Positions 34,133 through 50,004 of a DNA stretch of 64,000 nt are shown here, in pieces. A model generated the notes under the pieces. That model saw only the letters and a program-made list of their open reading frames with translations. It was not told the origin of the DNA and searched no databases. The stretch is from positions 1,674,001 to 1,738,000 of the forward strand of contig NZ_LGIT01000009.1 in assembly GCF_001187865.1 (NCBI RefSeq), in the 5' to 3' direction. The position numbers and the translations under genes are program-made. Source of the DNA: Klebsiella sp. RIT-PI-d. Its GTDB lineage: Bacteria > Pseudomonadota > Gammaproteobacteria > Enterobacterales > Enterobacteriaceae. Numbering within the stretch: the stretch's first letter is position 1; the number at the start of each line of letters is the position of its first letter.

Positions 34133-35494
34133 TTATGAGGCGATATCTTCGTACTGAGGTACCGGGCTGCGGAATACGCGAGTCACACACGCCAGATAAA
34201 TCAGACCGATGGAGCCCCAAATCAGACCCAGAATCATCGAGCTTTGTTCGAGGTTAACCCACAGTGCGCCCACGGTGAGCGCGCCACATACCGGCATCAG
34301 CAGATAATTAAAATGATCTTTCAGCGTTTTATTACGCTTTTCACGGATCCAGAACTGGGAAATCACCGACAGATTAACAAAGGTGAAAGCCACCAGCGCG
34401 CCAAAGTTGATCAGCGCCGTAGCGGTAACCAGGTCGAATTTAATCGCCAGCAGGGCAATCACCCCAACCAGCAGCACGTTCCACGCCGGCGTACGCCATT
34501 TCGGATGCACATAGCCGAAGAAGCGGCTCGGGAACACGCCATCACGGCCCATTACGTACATCAGGCGAGAAACCCCTGCATGTGCAGCCATACCGGATGC
34601 CAGCACGGTGACGCTTGAGAAGATCAGCACGCCCCACTGGAAGGTTTTACCGGCAACATACAGCATAATTTCGGGTTGAGACGCATCCGGGTCTTTAAAG
34701 CGAGAAATGTCCGGGAAGTACAGTTGCAGGAAGTAGGAAGCAACAATAAAGACCAGCCCGCCAATCAGCGCCGTCAGGAAAATGGCTTTCGGGATCACCC
34801 GCTCAGCGTCTTTGGTTTCTTCAGACAGCGAAGAGATGCCGTCAAAGCCCAGGAACGAGAAGCACAGGATCGTCGCGCCGGTGATCATCGGGACCACATG
34901 CGCGTCTTCAGACCAGAACGGACGCGAACTGGTGAGCGTGCCGGCACCTTCACCGTGATCAACACCGTAAATGATCATGCCAACAATGACCGCCACAATA
35001 CCCATTTGCAGGATAACGATCAACGTGTTGAAGTTGGCAACCGTTTTAATGCTGCGCAGGTTAGAGATGGTCATGAAAGCCACCAGCGCAACAACAAAGA
35101 TCCACGATGGTACGGAAGGCACCAGCGCTTCAAAATAGATTTTAGCCAGCAGAATGTTGATCATCGGCATGAACAAATAGTCCAGCAACGACGACCAGCC
35201 AACCATAAAGCCAACAACCGGGCTAATGGATTTCTGGGCATAGGTATAGGCAGAGCCAGCGGACGGGAAGCGACGCACCAGTTTACCGTAGCTCAGGGCC
35301 GTGAAGAGAATTGCCACCAGCGCGAAAGCATATGCCGTCGCTACGTGACCATCCGTTAAACCAGAGACAATGCCGAATGTATCGAACAGCGTCATCGGCT
35401 GCATATAGGCAAGGCCCATCATAACAACCGGGATTAGCGTAAGCGTTTTACGCAATTCCACGCGAGAGGTGGTTGGAGTAACGTTATGCGACAT
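34133..35494 (-). CDS. plaP: Putrescine importer PlaP (YeeF)
   Basis: 453 residues from the ATG at 35494 (AAGGAG site), against 452 in E. coli; the longer frame to 35533 is not needed. It is an APC-family permease with about 12 membrane helices. Typical segments are [40 protein letters not shown] and [20 protein letters not shown]. It is the low-affinity putrescine importer linked in E. coli to surface motility. The E. coli activator gene plaR, normally adjacent, is absent here. Confidence 0.93.
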   Translation of the reverse strand: MSHNVTPTTSRVELRKTLTLIPVVMMGLAYMQPMTLFDTFGIVSGLTDGHVATAYAFALVAILFTALSYGKLVRRFPSAGSAYTYAQKSISPVVGFMVGWSSLLDYLFMPMINILLAKIYFEALVPSVPSWIFVVALVAFMTISNLRSIKTVANFNTLIVILQMGIVAVIVGMIIYGVDHGEGAGTLTSSRPFWSEDAHVVPMITGATILCFSFLGFDGISSLSEETKDAERVIPKAIFLTALIGGLVFIVASYFLQLYFPDISRFKDPDASQPEIMLYVAGKTFQWGVLIFSSVTVLASGMAAHAGVSRLMYVMGRDGVFPSRFFGYVHPKWRTPAWNVLLVGVIALLAIKFDLVTATALINFGALVAFTFVNLSVISQFWIREKRNKTLKDHFNYLLMPVCGALTVGALWVNLEQSSMILGLIWGSIGLIYLACVTRVFRSPVPQYEDIAS

Positions 35495-35830
35495 GGCTAT
35501 TCTCCTTATTGGCGAAAACCGTGGCGTAAACAAAAAATTGCCCCATCTTCAGGATTCCTCAGCGACAACAACTGTCGTTTTTTAGTAAATATCTATCCGG
35601 TACGAAGCCCGGCCTCTTGGTATTAAATGAGTGTCTTTATGCAAAAAAATAACCGACGCGTTTAACGTCGGTTAGCTTCATTTTTTACAGGCGGCGTATT
35701 TTGCCCTAAACAATGTCGCAATGACAAGAGAATGCGAGAACGATCGTAAATTAATTTTTCCTAACTGATTGTTTCTTAAACCCGGAAAACATTATTAGAT
35801 GTACTAATAGCATTATTTGCTAAAAAACGC
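35495..35830. other. 336-bp spacer where plaR is usually found
   Basis: It holds the plaP promoter region and, near its middle, the yeeZ terminator. No ORF resembling the LysR regulator PlaR is left, and I see no remnant by eye. It is A+T-rich near yeeZ. Confidence 0.6.
35643..35674 (-). terminator. Terminator of yeeZ
   Basis: A perfect 9-bp stem (TAACCGACG / CGTCGGTTA) with a 7-base loop is followed on the minus strand by seven T, about 160 bp after the yeeZ stop. Confidence 0.75.
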
Positions 35831-36655
35831 TTACGCCATCGGCATAACCAGCGGATCGGGATACTGATATTCGAATCCCAGCTCGTGGCAAATCCGGCTA
35901 CCGTCGACACATTTACCCGTGTTTTTTTCGTCACCTGAGGTGAAAACCGGTGGCTCCAGTCCAAGGTCGCGCGCCATCTGCGGATAAAAAACAGCCCGCG
36001 CAGGATGTTCCGGTGCGCACAGGTTATAGATGTGCCCTCCTTTTGGCGTCTGTAGCAGCAGGGTGATGGCAGCAACCACATCCTCAAGATGCACGAGATT
36101 AACGCCCTGCTGGCCATCGGGGGCCGTTTTACCGGCAAAGAAACGTCCGGGATGTCGCTGCGGGCCGACCAGCCCGGCAAGACGCAGGATATCGACCGAA
36201 GTTCCCGGCAAATTATGCAGCCAGTCCTCGAGTTCTTTTAACACGTTGCCGCTGGCGGTGACCGGCTCGCGCCGCGTGGTCTCTTTTACCACCCCCGCTG
36301 CAGTGCCGTAAACCGACGTTGAGCTGGTAAAGATAATGCGTTTTACCTGCCAGGCCAGCGCGCTGTCAACGATCTGCTGGACGGCCTGAAAATAGAAATC
36401 ATCGCCCGGACCGGTGCGTCGGGCAGGAAGGGTTATCACCAGCGCATCAACATTCATCAGCGCCTCAAGATCGTCTGTCTCACAGACCAGCTCCGGTTCC
36501 AGACGCAGCATATAGCTTTCGATTCCGCACATTCCTGCCGCCTCGACGCCATCGAGCGTCGTTTTGCTGCCGGCAACTTGCCAGCCACGCGCGCTAAGCG
36601 AAAGTGCCAGCGGCATCCCCAGCCACCCTAACCCGACGATTGCGACCTTTTTCAC
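35831..36655 (-). CDS. yeeZ: Rossmann-fold epimerase-like protein YeeZ
   Basis: 274 residues, as in E. coli (274). It has a GTG start with AGGAG upstream. GxxGxxG is in VAIVGLGWLGMPLA, followed by IIFTSSTSVYG and RFFAGKTAPDG. It is an SDR/NAD-dependent epimerase-like protein with no established substrate. It lies divergent from the his operon; the toxin-antitoxin pair yefM-yoeB found here in E. coli is absent. Confidence 0.92.
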   Translation of the reverse strand: MKKVAIVGLGWLGMPLALSLSARGWQVAGSKTTLDGVEAAGMCGIESYMLRLEPELVCETDDLEALMNVDALVITLPARRTGPGDDFYFQAVQQIVDSALAWQVKRIIFTSSTSVYGTAAGVVKETTRREPVTASGNVLKELEDWLHNLPGTSVDILRLAGLVGPQRHPGRFFAGKTAPDGQQGVNLVHLEDVVAAITLLLQTPKGGHIYNLCAPEHPARAVFYPQMARDLGLEPPVFTSGDEKNTGKCVDGSRICHELGFEYQYPDPLVMPMA

Positions 36656-36759
36656 GCTTTATCTCCTGTCCACCACTTGTTCTCTTAAGGCTACGCCACA
36701 CAGGTTGAACTGACAATTAACAGGATGAATATGAAATGTGTGAAAGATAAAAAAATGGC

Positions 36760-36789
36760 TTGCCAATATCAGGCAAAGTGGTTTAGGTT
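36760..36789 (+). promoter_or_regulatory. Histidine operon promoter
   Basis: The -35 is TTGCCA (36760-36765) and the -10 is TAGGTT (36784-36789), 18 bases apart. AAAGTGGTTTAGGTT closely matches the known Salmonella/E. coli his promoter. It is ppGpp-responsive in those hosts. Confidence 0.75.
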
Positions 36790-36826
36790 TAAAGCAACAC
36801 ATGAATAAGCATTCATCGGAATTTAT

Positions 36827-36877
36827 ATGATCAGCGTTCAATTTAAAAACCACCATCATCACCATCACCCTGACTAG
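36827..36877 (+). CDS. hisL: his leader peptide HisL
   Basis: 16 residues, MISVQFKNHHHHHHPD. Six histidine codons follow in a row; the E. coli peptide has seven, and here the first is replaced by Asn. Stalling on these codons when charged tRNA-His is scarce lets the antiterminator form. It precedes the attenuator directly. Confidence 0.95.
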   Translation: MISVQFKNHHHHHHPD

Positions 36878-36939
36878 TCTTTCAGGCGATGTGTGCTGGA
36901 AGACATTCAGATCTTCCAGAGGTGCATGAACGCAAGAGA

Positions 36940-36974
36940 GCCCCCGGAAGATCGCCTTCCGGGGGCTTTTTTTT
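36940..36974 (+). terminator. Histidine operon attenuator
   Basis: An 11-bp G+C-rich stem (GCCCCCGGAAG with CTTCCGGGGGC, allowing for the short loop) followed by eight T lies between hisL and hisG. It is the classic Rho-independent attenuator, controlled by translation of HisL. Confidence 0.95.
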
Positions 36975-37012
36975 GGACGCAATTCAGACAGAACAATAAT
37001 GAGGACATCACC

Positions 37013-37912
37013 ATGTTAGATAACACCCGTTTACGCATAGCTATGCAGAAGTCAGGCCGTCTGAGCGATGATTCACGCGAACTCCTTGCCCGCTGTGGTA
37101 TTAAGATCAACCTGCACACCCAGCGGTTGATCGCGCTGGCAGAAAATATGCCTATTGATATTCTGCGCGTACGTGACGACGACATCCCGGGCCTGGTAAT
37201 GGACGGCGTGGTGGATCTGGGCATTATTGGTGAAAACGTTCTGGAAGAAGAGCTGCTGACCCGCCGCGCTCAGGGCGAAGATCCCCGCTACTTTACGCTG
37301 CGCCGCCTGGATTTCGGCGGCTGCCGTCTGTCGCTGGCCACCCCTGCCGACGAACCCTGGGACGGCCCGGCAATGCTAAACGGTAAGCGTATCGCCACCT
37401 CTTACCCGCACCTGTTAAAGCGCTACCTCGATCAAAAAGGTATCGCGTTTAAATCCTGCCTGCTGAACGGCTCTGTCGAAGTTGCGCCGCGTGCGGGTCT
37501 GGCCGATGCCATCTGCGACCTGGTCTCTACCGGTGCCACGCTTGAGGCCAATGGCCTGCGTGAAGTTGAAGTGATTTACCAGTCTAAAGCCTGTCTTATC
37601 CAGCGCGATGGCGAGATGGATGCGGGTAAACAGCAATTAATCGACAAACTGCTGACGCGTATTCAGGGCGTGATCCAGGCACGTGAATCTAAATATATCA
37701 TGATGCATGCGCCGACTGAGCGTCTGGACGAGGTCATTGCTCTGCTGCCGGGTGCTGAACGTCCGACTATTCTGCCGCTGGCAGGCGATCAGCAGCGCGT
37801 AGCGATGCACATGGTCAGTAGCGAGACGCTGTTCTGGGAAACGATGGAAAAACTGAAAGCGCTGGGTGCCAGCTCCATTCTGGTGCTGCCGATTGAGAAG
37901 ATGATGGAATAA
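37013..37912 (+). CDS. hisG: ATP phosphoribosyltransferase HisG
   Basis: 299 residues, as in E. coli. The start is the ATG at 37013 (AATGAGGA site); an open frame to 36893 runs through the attenuator and is not coding. [20 protein letters not shown] and the PRPP site [14 protein letters not shown] are present, with the C-terminal ACT-like histidine-feedback domain. It catalyses the first step of histidine synthesis. Confidence 0.97.
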   Translation: MLDNTRLRIAMQKSGRLSDDSRELLARCGIKINLHTQRLIALAENMPIDILRVRDDDIPGLVMDGVVDLGIIGENVLEEELLTRRAQGEDPRYFTLRRLDFGGCRLSLATPADEPWDGPAMLNGKRIATSYPHLLKRYLDQKGIAFKSCLLNGSVEVAPRAGLADAICDLVSTGATLEANGLREVEVIYQSKACLIQRDGEMDAGKQQLIDKLLTRIQGVIQARESKYIMMHAPTERLDEVIALLPGAERPTILPLAGDQQRVAMHMVSSETLFWETMEKLKALGASSILVLPIEKMME

Positions 37913-37971
37913 ACGGTCGTAGCTAACAGGTTTAAAGACGCGTTATCAGACTAACCAGACAGGGCAATCAC

Positions 37972-43476
<5,505 letters not shown>

Positions 43477-43483
<7 letters not shown>

Positions 43484-44088
43484 CTGAGCAACAACGCGGG
43501 CAGCTGGACTGGCAAAAAACTGACGGGCTGCTGCCGGTAGTCATCCAGCATGCGGTATCCGGCGAGGTGTTAATGCTGGGCTATATGGATCAGGACGCGC
43601 TGGCGAAAACCGAAGAAACCGGCAACGTCACCTTCTTCTCGCGCACGAAGCAGCGCTTATGGACCAAGGGCGAAACCTCCGGCCATTTCCTGAACGTGGT
43701 GAGTATCACGCCGGATTGCGATAACGATACCTTGCTGGTGCTGGTCAATCCGATTGGGCCGACCTGCCATAAAGGCACGTCCAGCTGCTTTGGCGAGGCC
43801 AGCCACCAGTGGCTGTTCCTGTATCAGCTTGAGCAGTTGCTGGCAGAGAGAAAAACTGCCGATCCGGCCAGCTCTTATACCGCCAAACTGTATGCCAGCG
43901 GCACGAAGCGTATTGCGCAAAAGGTTGGAGAAGAAGGGGTGGAAACGGCACTGGCCGCGACGGTGCATGACCGTGAAGAACTGACAAACGAGGCGTCGGA
44001 TTTGATGTATCACCTGCTGGTGCTGCTACAGGATCAGGAGCTGGATTTAACGGCGGTGATTGAGAATTTGCGGGCACGGCATCAGTAA
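43477..44088 (+). CDS. hisI: Bifunctional HisI (cyclohydrolase and pyrophosphohydrolase)
   Basis: 203 residues, as in E. coli. The N-terminal PRA-CH domain has the metal-binding [13 protein letters not shown] and CHKGTSSCF; the C-terminal PRA-PH domain has [13 protein letters not shown]. It catalyses the second and third steps. It is the last his gene and converges on the O-antigen operon. Confidence 0.97.
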
Positions 44089-44095
44089 AAATACA

Positions 44096-44122
44096 GCGGT
44101 CAACATAATTTATGTTGACCGC
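44096..44122. terminator. Shared terminator of his and O-antigen operons
   Basis: An almost perfect inverted repeat (GCGGTCAACATAA / TTATGTTGACCGC) fills the gap between hisI and the converging wzy. There is no T-run, but placement suggests bidirectional stopping. Confidence 0.6.
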
Positions 44123-44129
44123 CAGCGCG

Positions 44130-45257
44130 TTACCGGTTCATTTGCGTATAAAAATAACGTTTACGGTAAAACTGATCGATATGTTTTCTCAGTTTACCGG
44201 CTTTATCAAACTCAATGCCATTAGTTTTAATAAACATTAGCAGGTAGAAGATGATAACGACGCTCGTCTCTGCCCTTGCCATTATCGCCTCCGTAAATCC
44301 ATAACAGATTAGCGAAAAGACCAGCACGATAAAGTACTTATTCGGGTTGTTCAAAACGGCCTGATACAGCATCCACGTAAAAGGAATGATAAAAAATAAA
44401 CCGAGCGCGCTCATGAGTATCAGATAGGAGTTATCAAGAGCATAATCCGGAAGCGCTGATCCAAACACATAATTGTAGGGTTCAAGCGAGCTAAGATAAT
44501 CATAAAAATAACTTAAACGACCACTCAGCATATAATCTAAACGGCCACCATGATAATCCCACGGCAAAAACAGCGATATCGCCAGTAAAGTGACGGGTAC
44601 CAGCGGCAGATAGAAAACCACCAGATAACGAAACAAGCCAGCGGAAATGACAACGTAAAAGATCAATGAAACAATCATCGCATAACCCGGCGTGCGGGAA
44701 TCTGCCAGGAAAGGCACACAGATGAAGAATGCCAGAAGAATATTTGTAAACCAGCGAATAACTGTAGGTATTCTGCCAGAGAGATATCCTTTACAGGTGA
44801 ACAACGTCATAAAGCAGGAGTACGCAATCATTCCTGGATAGTTTGCCGACCAGAAGCCCATGTTATTTCTATAGCGCCCTGTTTCGGGGATATAGTCGAT
44901 ATCTGGATGAATGATGCCTTTGATTACCAGGCCGGTAAAAAGTAACGAAAACATTAACGTTGAATAATAGACAACTTCAATGCTTTTAACCGCACCTTGA
45001 CGCCTTAGCAGATAAATAAACCATAGTGTAAAAATCAGGTTGATACAGGATTGGTTGAAATTAAAAAGGAAAAAGACGGCAAGCACCACACTACCGACAA
45101 TAAGATTCAACTCGATATCAAGATTTTTGATATAATAAATAACTATAATTATACCAATCGTGGCTCTTAATAGTATTCCTGTCCGGTCGTCGATCACTTC
45201 CAGACCGCTAATCAACAGCGAATTTGTTTGCATTAAAAACAATAAGAGTGCTGTCAT
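44130..45257 (-). CDS. wzy: O-antigen polymerase candidate (Wzy)
   Basis: 375 residues with about ten membrane helices and one large periplasmic loop (roughly 115-150, around IDYIPETGRYRNNMGFWSAN). A second loop carries GGRLDYMLSGRLSYFYD, and DNSYLILMSALGLFFIIPF follows. This topology is typical of Wzy, whose sequences are poorly conserved. Wzy links O units on undecaprenyl diphosphate in the periplasm. It is the last gene of the minus-strand operon, after wzzB and a hairpin. Wzx is identified separately, so this is the only polymerase candidate. Confidence 0.82.
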   Translation of the reverse strand: MTALLLFLMQTNSLLISGLEVIDDRTGILLRATIGIIIVIYYIKNLDIELNLIVGSVVLAVFFLFNFNQSCINLIFTLWFIYLLRRQGAVKSIEVVYYSTLMFSLLFTGLVIKGIIHPDIDYIPETGRYRNNMGFWSANYPGMIAYSCFMTLFTCKGYLSGRIPTVIRWFTNILLAFFICVPFLADSRTPGYAMIVSLIFYVVISAGLFRYLVVFYLPLVPVTLLAISLFLPWDYHGGRLDYMLSGRLSYFYDYLSSLEPYNYVFGSALPDYALDNSYLILMSALGLFFIIPFTWMLYQAVLNNPNKYFIVLVFSLICYGFTEAIMARAETSVVIIFYLLMFIKTNGIEFDKAGKLRKHIDQFYRKRYFYTQMNR

Positions 45258-45341
45258 ATTATACGATAATAGTTAATGTCATCAGGAAATTTACTGACCC
45301 ATGATACATTGCCAGAACTGTATCTGTCAGAAAACAATATA

Positions 45342-45371
45342 CGTTACGCCACCCTCCCTGGTAGCGTAACG
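45342..45371 (-). terminator. Hairpin between wzzB and wzy
   Basis: An 8-bp stem (CGTTACGC / GCGTAACG) lies between wzzB and wzy. Without a strong T-run it may only reduce read-through into wzy. Confidence 0.45.
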
Positions 45372-45418
45372 ACTGGCCCCGCAGGCACCTAAAAATTACT
45401 TCAAAATTTCACTACCCG

Positions 45419-46399
45419 TTATACGTTCGCTTTGTGATCGCGTAGAGCATTACGCGTTAATACAACGCCAGCACCGGCCATCAATCCAAGGAATAAGCCA
45501 ATAGCCACCGTTAAAGCACGCTTCGGACTATCGCGGCGTACTGGTAATTTTGGCTTCATTACGTAACGATAAGAGTGCAATTCAGAATCATCAATCTTCA
45601 GCGCATTGATTGCCATTAATGTCTGACGAGTAGAATAATAATCATCTGATAGTGCTAACGGGCGCGACTGTTCATTTTTAACCATAGAGGCTAATGCATC
45701 GCTACCAAGCAGAAACATCGTATCCTGAGAAACCTGTTCCGCTTGCTGTGCCTGAGGCAACTTAATATTTGCCTGATTCGCCACGGTAAGCGCCTGGTTG
45801 ATTTGCGCCATCCGCTGATCCTTTTGCTCTTTAGCAATAGTTTCCTGGCGGGTTAACATTTGTTGTAGCTCGGCTGAACGCGCTTTAATATTCATCTGGA
45901 GATCCGCGCGCAGCTCTTTCGCTACTTCATCATCGACCTGCTGAATAGTCTCAGCCAGCATTCTCTGCGCCAGATCAGGCGCCTGATCGACATAGGATAT
46001 CTTGATAGGTAATCCCTGATCTTTCACTGCCGGTTCGATATCGATAACTTTTTTATCTTCCCGATCGTTAACCGTTTCAGCGAGTGCTGAGAAAGCAGCA
46101 TTAAAGCGTTGAATGAAATCCTGTTGGATATTAGGTAAGCCCGGCGCAGCAGGCCCATACATGATATTCATTGCATTGCTATAAGAATTGATTTGACCAG
46201 CATCAGGTGCCGTAACAATTGACGTTGAAGTCCATTTTTCTTTCGCGATAAAAAGATAACCTACTGATAACACAATGCCGATAATAACCCAGATGGCAAT
46301 TGTTTTTTTACCATGCCAAAGTTGCACAAGAAGGTCGATTAAATTAATCTGCTGGCGCTTTTTTGAGCGATTAACGTAATGGGTACTGGACTGATTCAT
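45419..46399 (-). CDS. wzzB: O-antigen chain length regulator WzzB
   Basis: 326 residues, matching WzzB. The first membrane helix follows INLIDLLVQLWHGKKTI; the periplasmic coiled coil holds ETIAKEQKDQRMAQINQAL; the Pro-rich MKPKLPVRRDSPKRAL precedes the second helix. It sets the modal length of O-antigen chains made by Wzy. In E. coli wzz is a separate unit beside ugd; here it is inside the operon, between rmlA and wzy. Confidence 0.94.
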   Translation of the reverse strand: MNQSSTHYVNRSKKRQQINLIDLLVQLWHGKKTIAIWVIIGIVLSVGYLFIAKEKWTSTSIVTAPDAGQINSYSNAMNIMYGPAAPGLPNIQQDFIQRFNAAFSALAETVNDREDKKVIDIEPAVKDQGLPIKISYVDQAPDLAQRMLAETIQQVDDEVAKELRADLQMNIKARSAELQQMLTRQETIAKEQKDQRMAQINQALTVANQANIKLPQAQQAEQVSQDTMFLLGSDALASMVKNEQSRPLALSDDYYSTRQTLMAINALKIDDSELHSYRYVMKPKLPVRRDSPKRALTVAIGLFLGLMAGAGVVLTRNALRDHKANV

Positions 46400-46484
46400 A
46401 TTAGCCTTAAATGGAAATAATCATGCAAACTGTTCGGAACGTAAATATTACGACGTAATATATCCGAAAAAGTGGAATGAACAA

Positions 46485-46506
46485 CGGCCTGAGGAGCTTC
46501 AGGCCG
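46485..46506 (-). terminator. Hairpin between rmlA and wzzB
   Basis: A perfect 8-bp stem (CGGCCTGA / TCAGGCCG) with a 6-base loop follows the rmlA stop on the minus strand. Only short T-runs follow. It may mark the end of the sugar block, with wzzB from its own promoter. Confidence 0.5.
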
Positions 46507-46514
46507 CTGAAAGA

Positions 46515-47393
46515 TTAATTAGCAGATACTAATTTCAGCAGGTACTTACCGTAATTATTTTTCGCCAGCGGCTTCGCCAGTTTGCGCACCTGTTCAGCAT
46601 CGATAAAACCCTTACGGTAGGCAATCTCTTCCGGACAAGCTACTTTCAGGCCCTGTCGCTCTTCAATGGTGGCAATAAAGTTGCTGGCCTCAATCAGGCT
46701 CTGGTGGGTCCCGGTATCCAGCCAGGCATAGCCACGCCCCATCATTTCAACAGAAAGTTTACCTTGCTCCAGATACAGCTGGTTGATATCCGTAATTTCC
46801 AGCTCGCCGCGTGCGGAAGGCTTCAGATTTTTCGCCAGGGAAACCACTTCATTGTCATAGAAATAGAGTCCAGTCACCGCATAGTTGCTTTTAGGCTGTG
46901 CAGGTTTCTCTTCCAGAGAGATAGCTTTACCATTTTCATCAAACTCGGCTACACCGTAACGCTCAGGATCGTTAACGTGGTAGGCAAACACCGTCGCACC
47001 CGATTCTTTGCTTACCGCATTTGAAAGCAGCTTAGGCAGGTCGTGACCGTAGAAAATATTGTCACCCAGTACCAGCGCACAGCTGTCACTCCCGATAAAC
47101 TCTTCGCCAATAATAAATGCCTGGGCCAGACCATCCGGACTTTCCTGCACTTTATATTGCAGGTTCAGGCCCCACTGGCTTCCGTCACCCAGCAATTGTT
47201 CAAAACGCGGTGTATCCTGCGGGGTACTGATAATAAGAATATCGCGGATCCCAGCCAGCATCAGGGTCGTCAACGGGTAGTAGATCATCGGCTTGTCATA
47301 GATGGGCAGAAGTTGCTTGCTGACAGCCATGGTAACCGGGTAAAGACGCGTTCCCGAGCCACCAGCCAGAATAATACCTTTACGAGTTGTCAT
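46515..47393 (-). CDS. rfbA: Glucose-1-phosphate thymidylyltransferase RmlA
   Basis: 292 residues, the family length. The nucleotide-binding [27 protein letters not shown] and [16 protein letters not shown] are intact. First step of dTDP-L-rhamnose synthesis. It follows rmlD in the same direction; the order C-B-D-A differs from the common B-D-A-C. Confidence 0.95.
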   Translation of the reverse strand: MTTRKGIILAGGSGTRLYPVTMAVSKQLLPIYDKPMIYYPLTTLMLAGIRDILIISTPQDTPRFEQLLGDGSQWGLNLQYKVQESPDGLAQAFIIGEEFIGSDSCALVLGDNIFYGHDLPKLLSNAVSKESGATVFAYHVNDPERYGVAEFDENGKAISLEEKPAQPKSNYAVTGLYFYDNEVVSLAKNLKPSARGELEITDINQLYLEQGKLSVEMMGRGYAWLDTGTHQSLIEASNFIATIEERQGLKVACPEEIAYRKGFIDAEQVRKLAKPLAKNNYGKYLLKLVSAN

Positions 47394-47431
47394 TATTTTA
47401 TCTCTATTTTTCTTGTGTCAAAACGCAGTAA

Positions 47432-48331
47432 TTAAACAGCGGCTGCCGTAAACAGTTCCGCCAGCATTCTTTCAACGCCAGCCTGCCACTGAGGCAACTG
47501 GAGATCAAACGTGCTCTGGAATTTTTCTGTCGACAGACGGGAGTTATTAGGACGGCGAGCCGGTGTCGGGTAAGCGCTGGTGGGCACTTTCTTCACTTCC
47601 TGAACGGCCAGTTCAATACCTGCCTGACGCGCCTGGGCAAACACCAGTTCGGCATAGTCGGCCCAGGTTGTGATGCCCGAGGCCACAAGATGATACAGCC
47701 CGGCGACCTCAGGCTTCAATAGCGCGGTGCGAATGGCATGCGCAGTACAGTCGGCCAGTAACTCTGCACCGGTCGGCGCACCAAACTGATCGCTGATAAT
47801 AGAAAGCGTATCGCGGGTTTTCGCCAAATTCAGCATCGTCTTTGCAAAGTTATTTCCTTTGCCGGCATATACCCAACTGGTTCGGAAAATAAGATGTTTG
47901 TCGCAGTGCTGCTGCAATGCCTGCTCACCGGCGAGCTTAGTATCGCCATAGACATTAAGCGGGCCGGTGGCATCTGTTTCTGTCCACGGCATTTCACCAT
48001 CACCGGGGAAAACGTAATCCGTTGAGTAGTGAACGACCCATGCACCCAGTTTCTGTGCTTCGTGGGCGATAGCTTCTACGCTCTGCGCATTCAGCAGATA
48101 CGCCAGATCGGGCTCTGATTCAGCTTTATCCACGGCGGTATGTGCCGCCGCGTTAACAATTACGTCCGGGCGCAGGCGGCGCACGGTTTCAGCAACGCCT
48201 TCAGGTTTGGTGAAATCGCCGCAAAAATCCGTGGAATTAAAGTCCAGCGCCGTCAGGTTACCCAGCGGAGCCAGCGCACGTTGAAGCTCCCAGCCTACCT
48301 GACCACTCTTACCGAATAACAGAATGTTCAT
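47432..48331 (-). CDS. rfbD: dTDP-4-dehydrorhamnose reductase RmlD
   Basis: 299 residues, as in E. coli. ILLFGKSGQVGWELQRAL holds the nucleotide site, and YSTDYVFPGDGEMPWTE the catalytic Tyr region with Lys in YGDTKLAGE. Last step of dTDP-rhamnose synthesis. It abuts rmlB with a one-base overlap. Confidence 0.95.
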   Translation of the reverse strand: MNILLFGKSGQVGWELQRALAPLGNLTALDFNSTDFCGDFTKPEGVAETVRRLRPDVIVNAAAHTAVDKAESEPDLAYLLNAQSVEAIAHEAQKLGAWVVHYSTDYVFPGDGEMPWTETDATGPLNVYGDTKLAGEQALQQHCDKHLIFRTSWVYAGKGNNFAKTMLNLAKTRDTLSIISDQFGAPTGAELLADCTAHAIRTALLKPEVAGLYHLVASGITTWADYAELVFAQARQAGIELAVQEVKKVPTSAYPTPARRPNNSRLSTEKFQSTFDLQLPQWQAGVERMLAELFTAAAV

Positions 48332-49416
48332 TACGCGCGATCCTTATAATTCTGATCGATCCAGTTGGCATAGGCACCGCTTTTTACGTTATTTACCCAC
48401 GCCTGATTATCCAGATACCACTGCACCGTTTTGCGGATGCCCGTTTCAAAACTTTCCTGCGGCGCCCAGTTCAGTTCACGCTGAATTTTATCAGCGTCAA
48501 TGGCATAACGGCGATCGTGGCCCGGGCGGTCAGCAACCCAGGTGATAAGATCGCGATACGAGGTTGCAGACGGAGCCAGTTCATTAAGCAGATCGCAAAT
48601 AGTGTGCACTACTTCGATATTTTTCTTCTCGTTATGGCCGCCGATATTATAAGTCTCGCCCGGTTTGCCCTGAGTCAGAACGCAATACAGTGCTCGCGCA
48701 TGATCTTCAACGTATAGCCAGTCACGGATCTGATCGCCTTTGCCATAAATCGGCAGCGGCTTACCTTCCAGTGCATTCAGGATCACCAGCGGGATCAGTT
48801 TTTCCGGGAAGTGATAAGGACCATAATTGTTAGAGCAGTTGGTCACCAGAGTAGGCAGACCATAGGTACGTTTCCAGGCGCGAACGAGATGATCGCTGGA
48901 GGCTTTGGATGCAGAGTAAGGGCTGCTTGGCGCATAGGCGGTAGTTTCAGTGAAAAGCGGCAGCGGTTCGCTACTGGTCCACTCGTCCGGATGCGGCAAA
49001 TCACCGTAAACTTCATCCGTGGAAATATGATGGAAACGGAATGCGTCTTTACGCGCGGCATCCAGTTGATTCCAGTAAGCGCGTGCAGCTTCTAACAGGG
49101 TATAGGTGCCTACCACATTGGTTTCAATAAAATCAGCCGGTCCGCTAATAGAGCGATCCACATGGCTTTCTGCCGCCAGATGCATCACCAGATCGGGCTG
49201 GTGATCGGCGAAAATGCGATCCATAGCAGCTTTATCGCAGATATCGGCTTTTTCAAAAGCATAACGCTCGCTTTCCGCCACGCTTTCCAGCGACTCCAGG
49301 TTGCCGGCATACGTCAATTTATCGACATTAACAACGTAGTCAGTCGTATTCTCGATGATGTGGCGAACAACCGCAGAACCAATAAAACCCGCGCCACCTG
49401 TTACCAGAATTTTCAT
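48331..49416 (-). CDS. rfbB: dTDP-glucose 4,6-dehydratase RmlB
   Basis: 361 residues, as in E. coli. [14 protein letters not shown] binds [12 protein letters not shown] and the [15 protein letters not shown] (YxxxK) motif hold the catalytic residues. Second step of dTDP-rhamnose synthesis. Confidence 0.95.
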   Translation of the reverse strand: MKILVTGGAGFIGSAVVRHIIENTTDYVVNVDKLTYAGNLESLESVAESERYAFEKADICDKAAMDRIFADHQPDLVMHLAAESHVDRSISGPADFIETNVVGTYTLLEAARAYWNQLDAARKDAFRFHHISTDEVYGDLPHPDEWTSSEPLPLFTETTAYAPSSPYSASKASSDHLVRAWKRTYGLPTLVTNCSNNYGPYHFPEKLIPLVILNALEGKPLPIYGKGDQIRDWLYVEDHARALYCVLTQGKPGETYNIGGHNEKKNIEVVHTICDLLNELAPSATSYRDLITWVADRPGHDRRYAIDADKIQRELNWAPQESFETGIRKTVQWYLDNQAWVNNVKSGAYANWIDQNYKDRA

Positions 49417-49442
49417 TAAATGGACCTTTATGTCGTAATTAT

Positions 49443-49985
49443 TTAAAGTTGAGCAACATATTCTTTGAACGTCATTCCCTTCATATCTTTTTCAGACAGA
49501 ATAGGATCGGTGACCTGCCAGTCAATATTCAGATCGGCATCATTCCACAGAATGCATTTCTCACTTTGCGGATCGTAATAGTTAGTGCATTTATATTCAA
49601 AATCAACGGTATCAGAGAGGACGACGAAACCGTGAGCAAGACCGGGCGGGATCCAGAACTGTTTTTTATTGCTTTCGCTGAGGATCACGGACTCCCAGAC
49701 GCCAAAGGTCGGGGAGTCTTTGCGGATGTCAACTGCCACGTCCAGGACTTCGCCCTGCACTACGCGAACCAGTTTGCCCTGCGGGTTATTAGTTTGCAGA
49801 TGCAGCCCGCGCAGAACATTCTTAACCGAACGTGAATGATTATCCTGAATAAAATCGAGGTCGATATTCAGCATTTGCTTGTAACGCTGGGCATTAAAGG
49901 TTTCCAGAAAAAAGCCGCGCGCATCTTCAAAAACGCGGGGCTCAATAATCTTCACACCCGCAATTTTGGTGTCAATTACTTTCAT
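49443..49985 (-). CDS. rfbC: dTDP-4-dehydrorhamnose 3,5-epimerase RmlC
   Basis: 180 residues from the third of three successive ATG codons, which has the best spacing to AAGGA. Cupin fold with catalytic His in [15 protein letters not shown] and [11 protein letters not shown]. Third step of dTDP-rhamnose synthesis. It follows wbaP by about 20 bases and heads the rml block. Confidence 0.94.
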   Translation of the reverse strand: MKVIDTKIAGVKIIEPRVFEDARGFFLETFNAQRYKQMLNIDLDFIQDNHSRSVKNVLRGLHLQTNNPQGKLVRVVQGEVLDVAVDIRKDSPTFGVWESVILSESNKKQFWIPPGLAHGFVVLSDTVDFEYKCTNYYDPQSEKCILWNDADLNIDWQVTDPILSEKDMKGMTFKEYVAQL

Positions 49986-50004
49986 CATCATTCCTTTCGT
50001 ACTT

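Noticed and set aside
34676-35359. 227-codon plus-strand ORF opposite plaP
   Set aside because: Arg/Gln/His-rich antisense frame of a membrane transporter; no homology.
35776-36180. 134-codon minus-strand ORF within yeeZ
   Set aside because: Lies in another frame of yeeZ, which matches the known protein throughout.
36893-37012. N-terminal extension of hisG
   Set aside because: It would translate the attenuator; the family start and ribosome binding site are at 37013.
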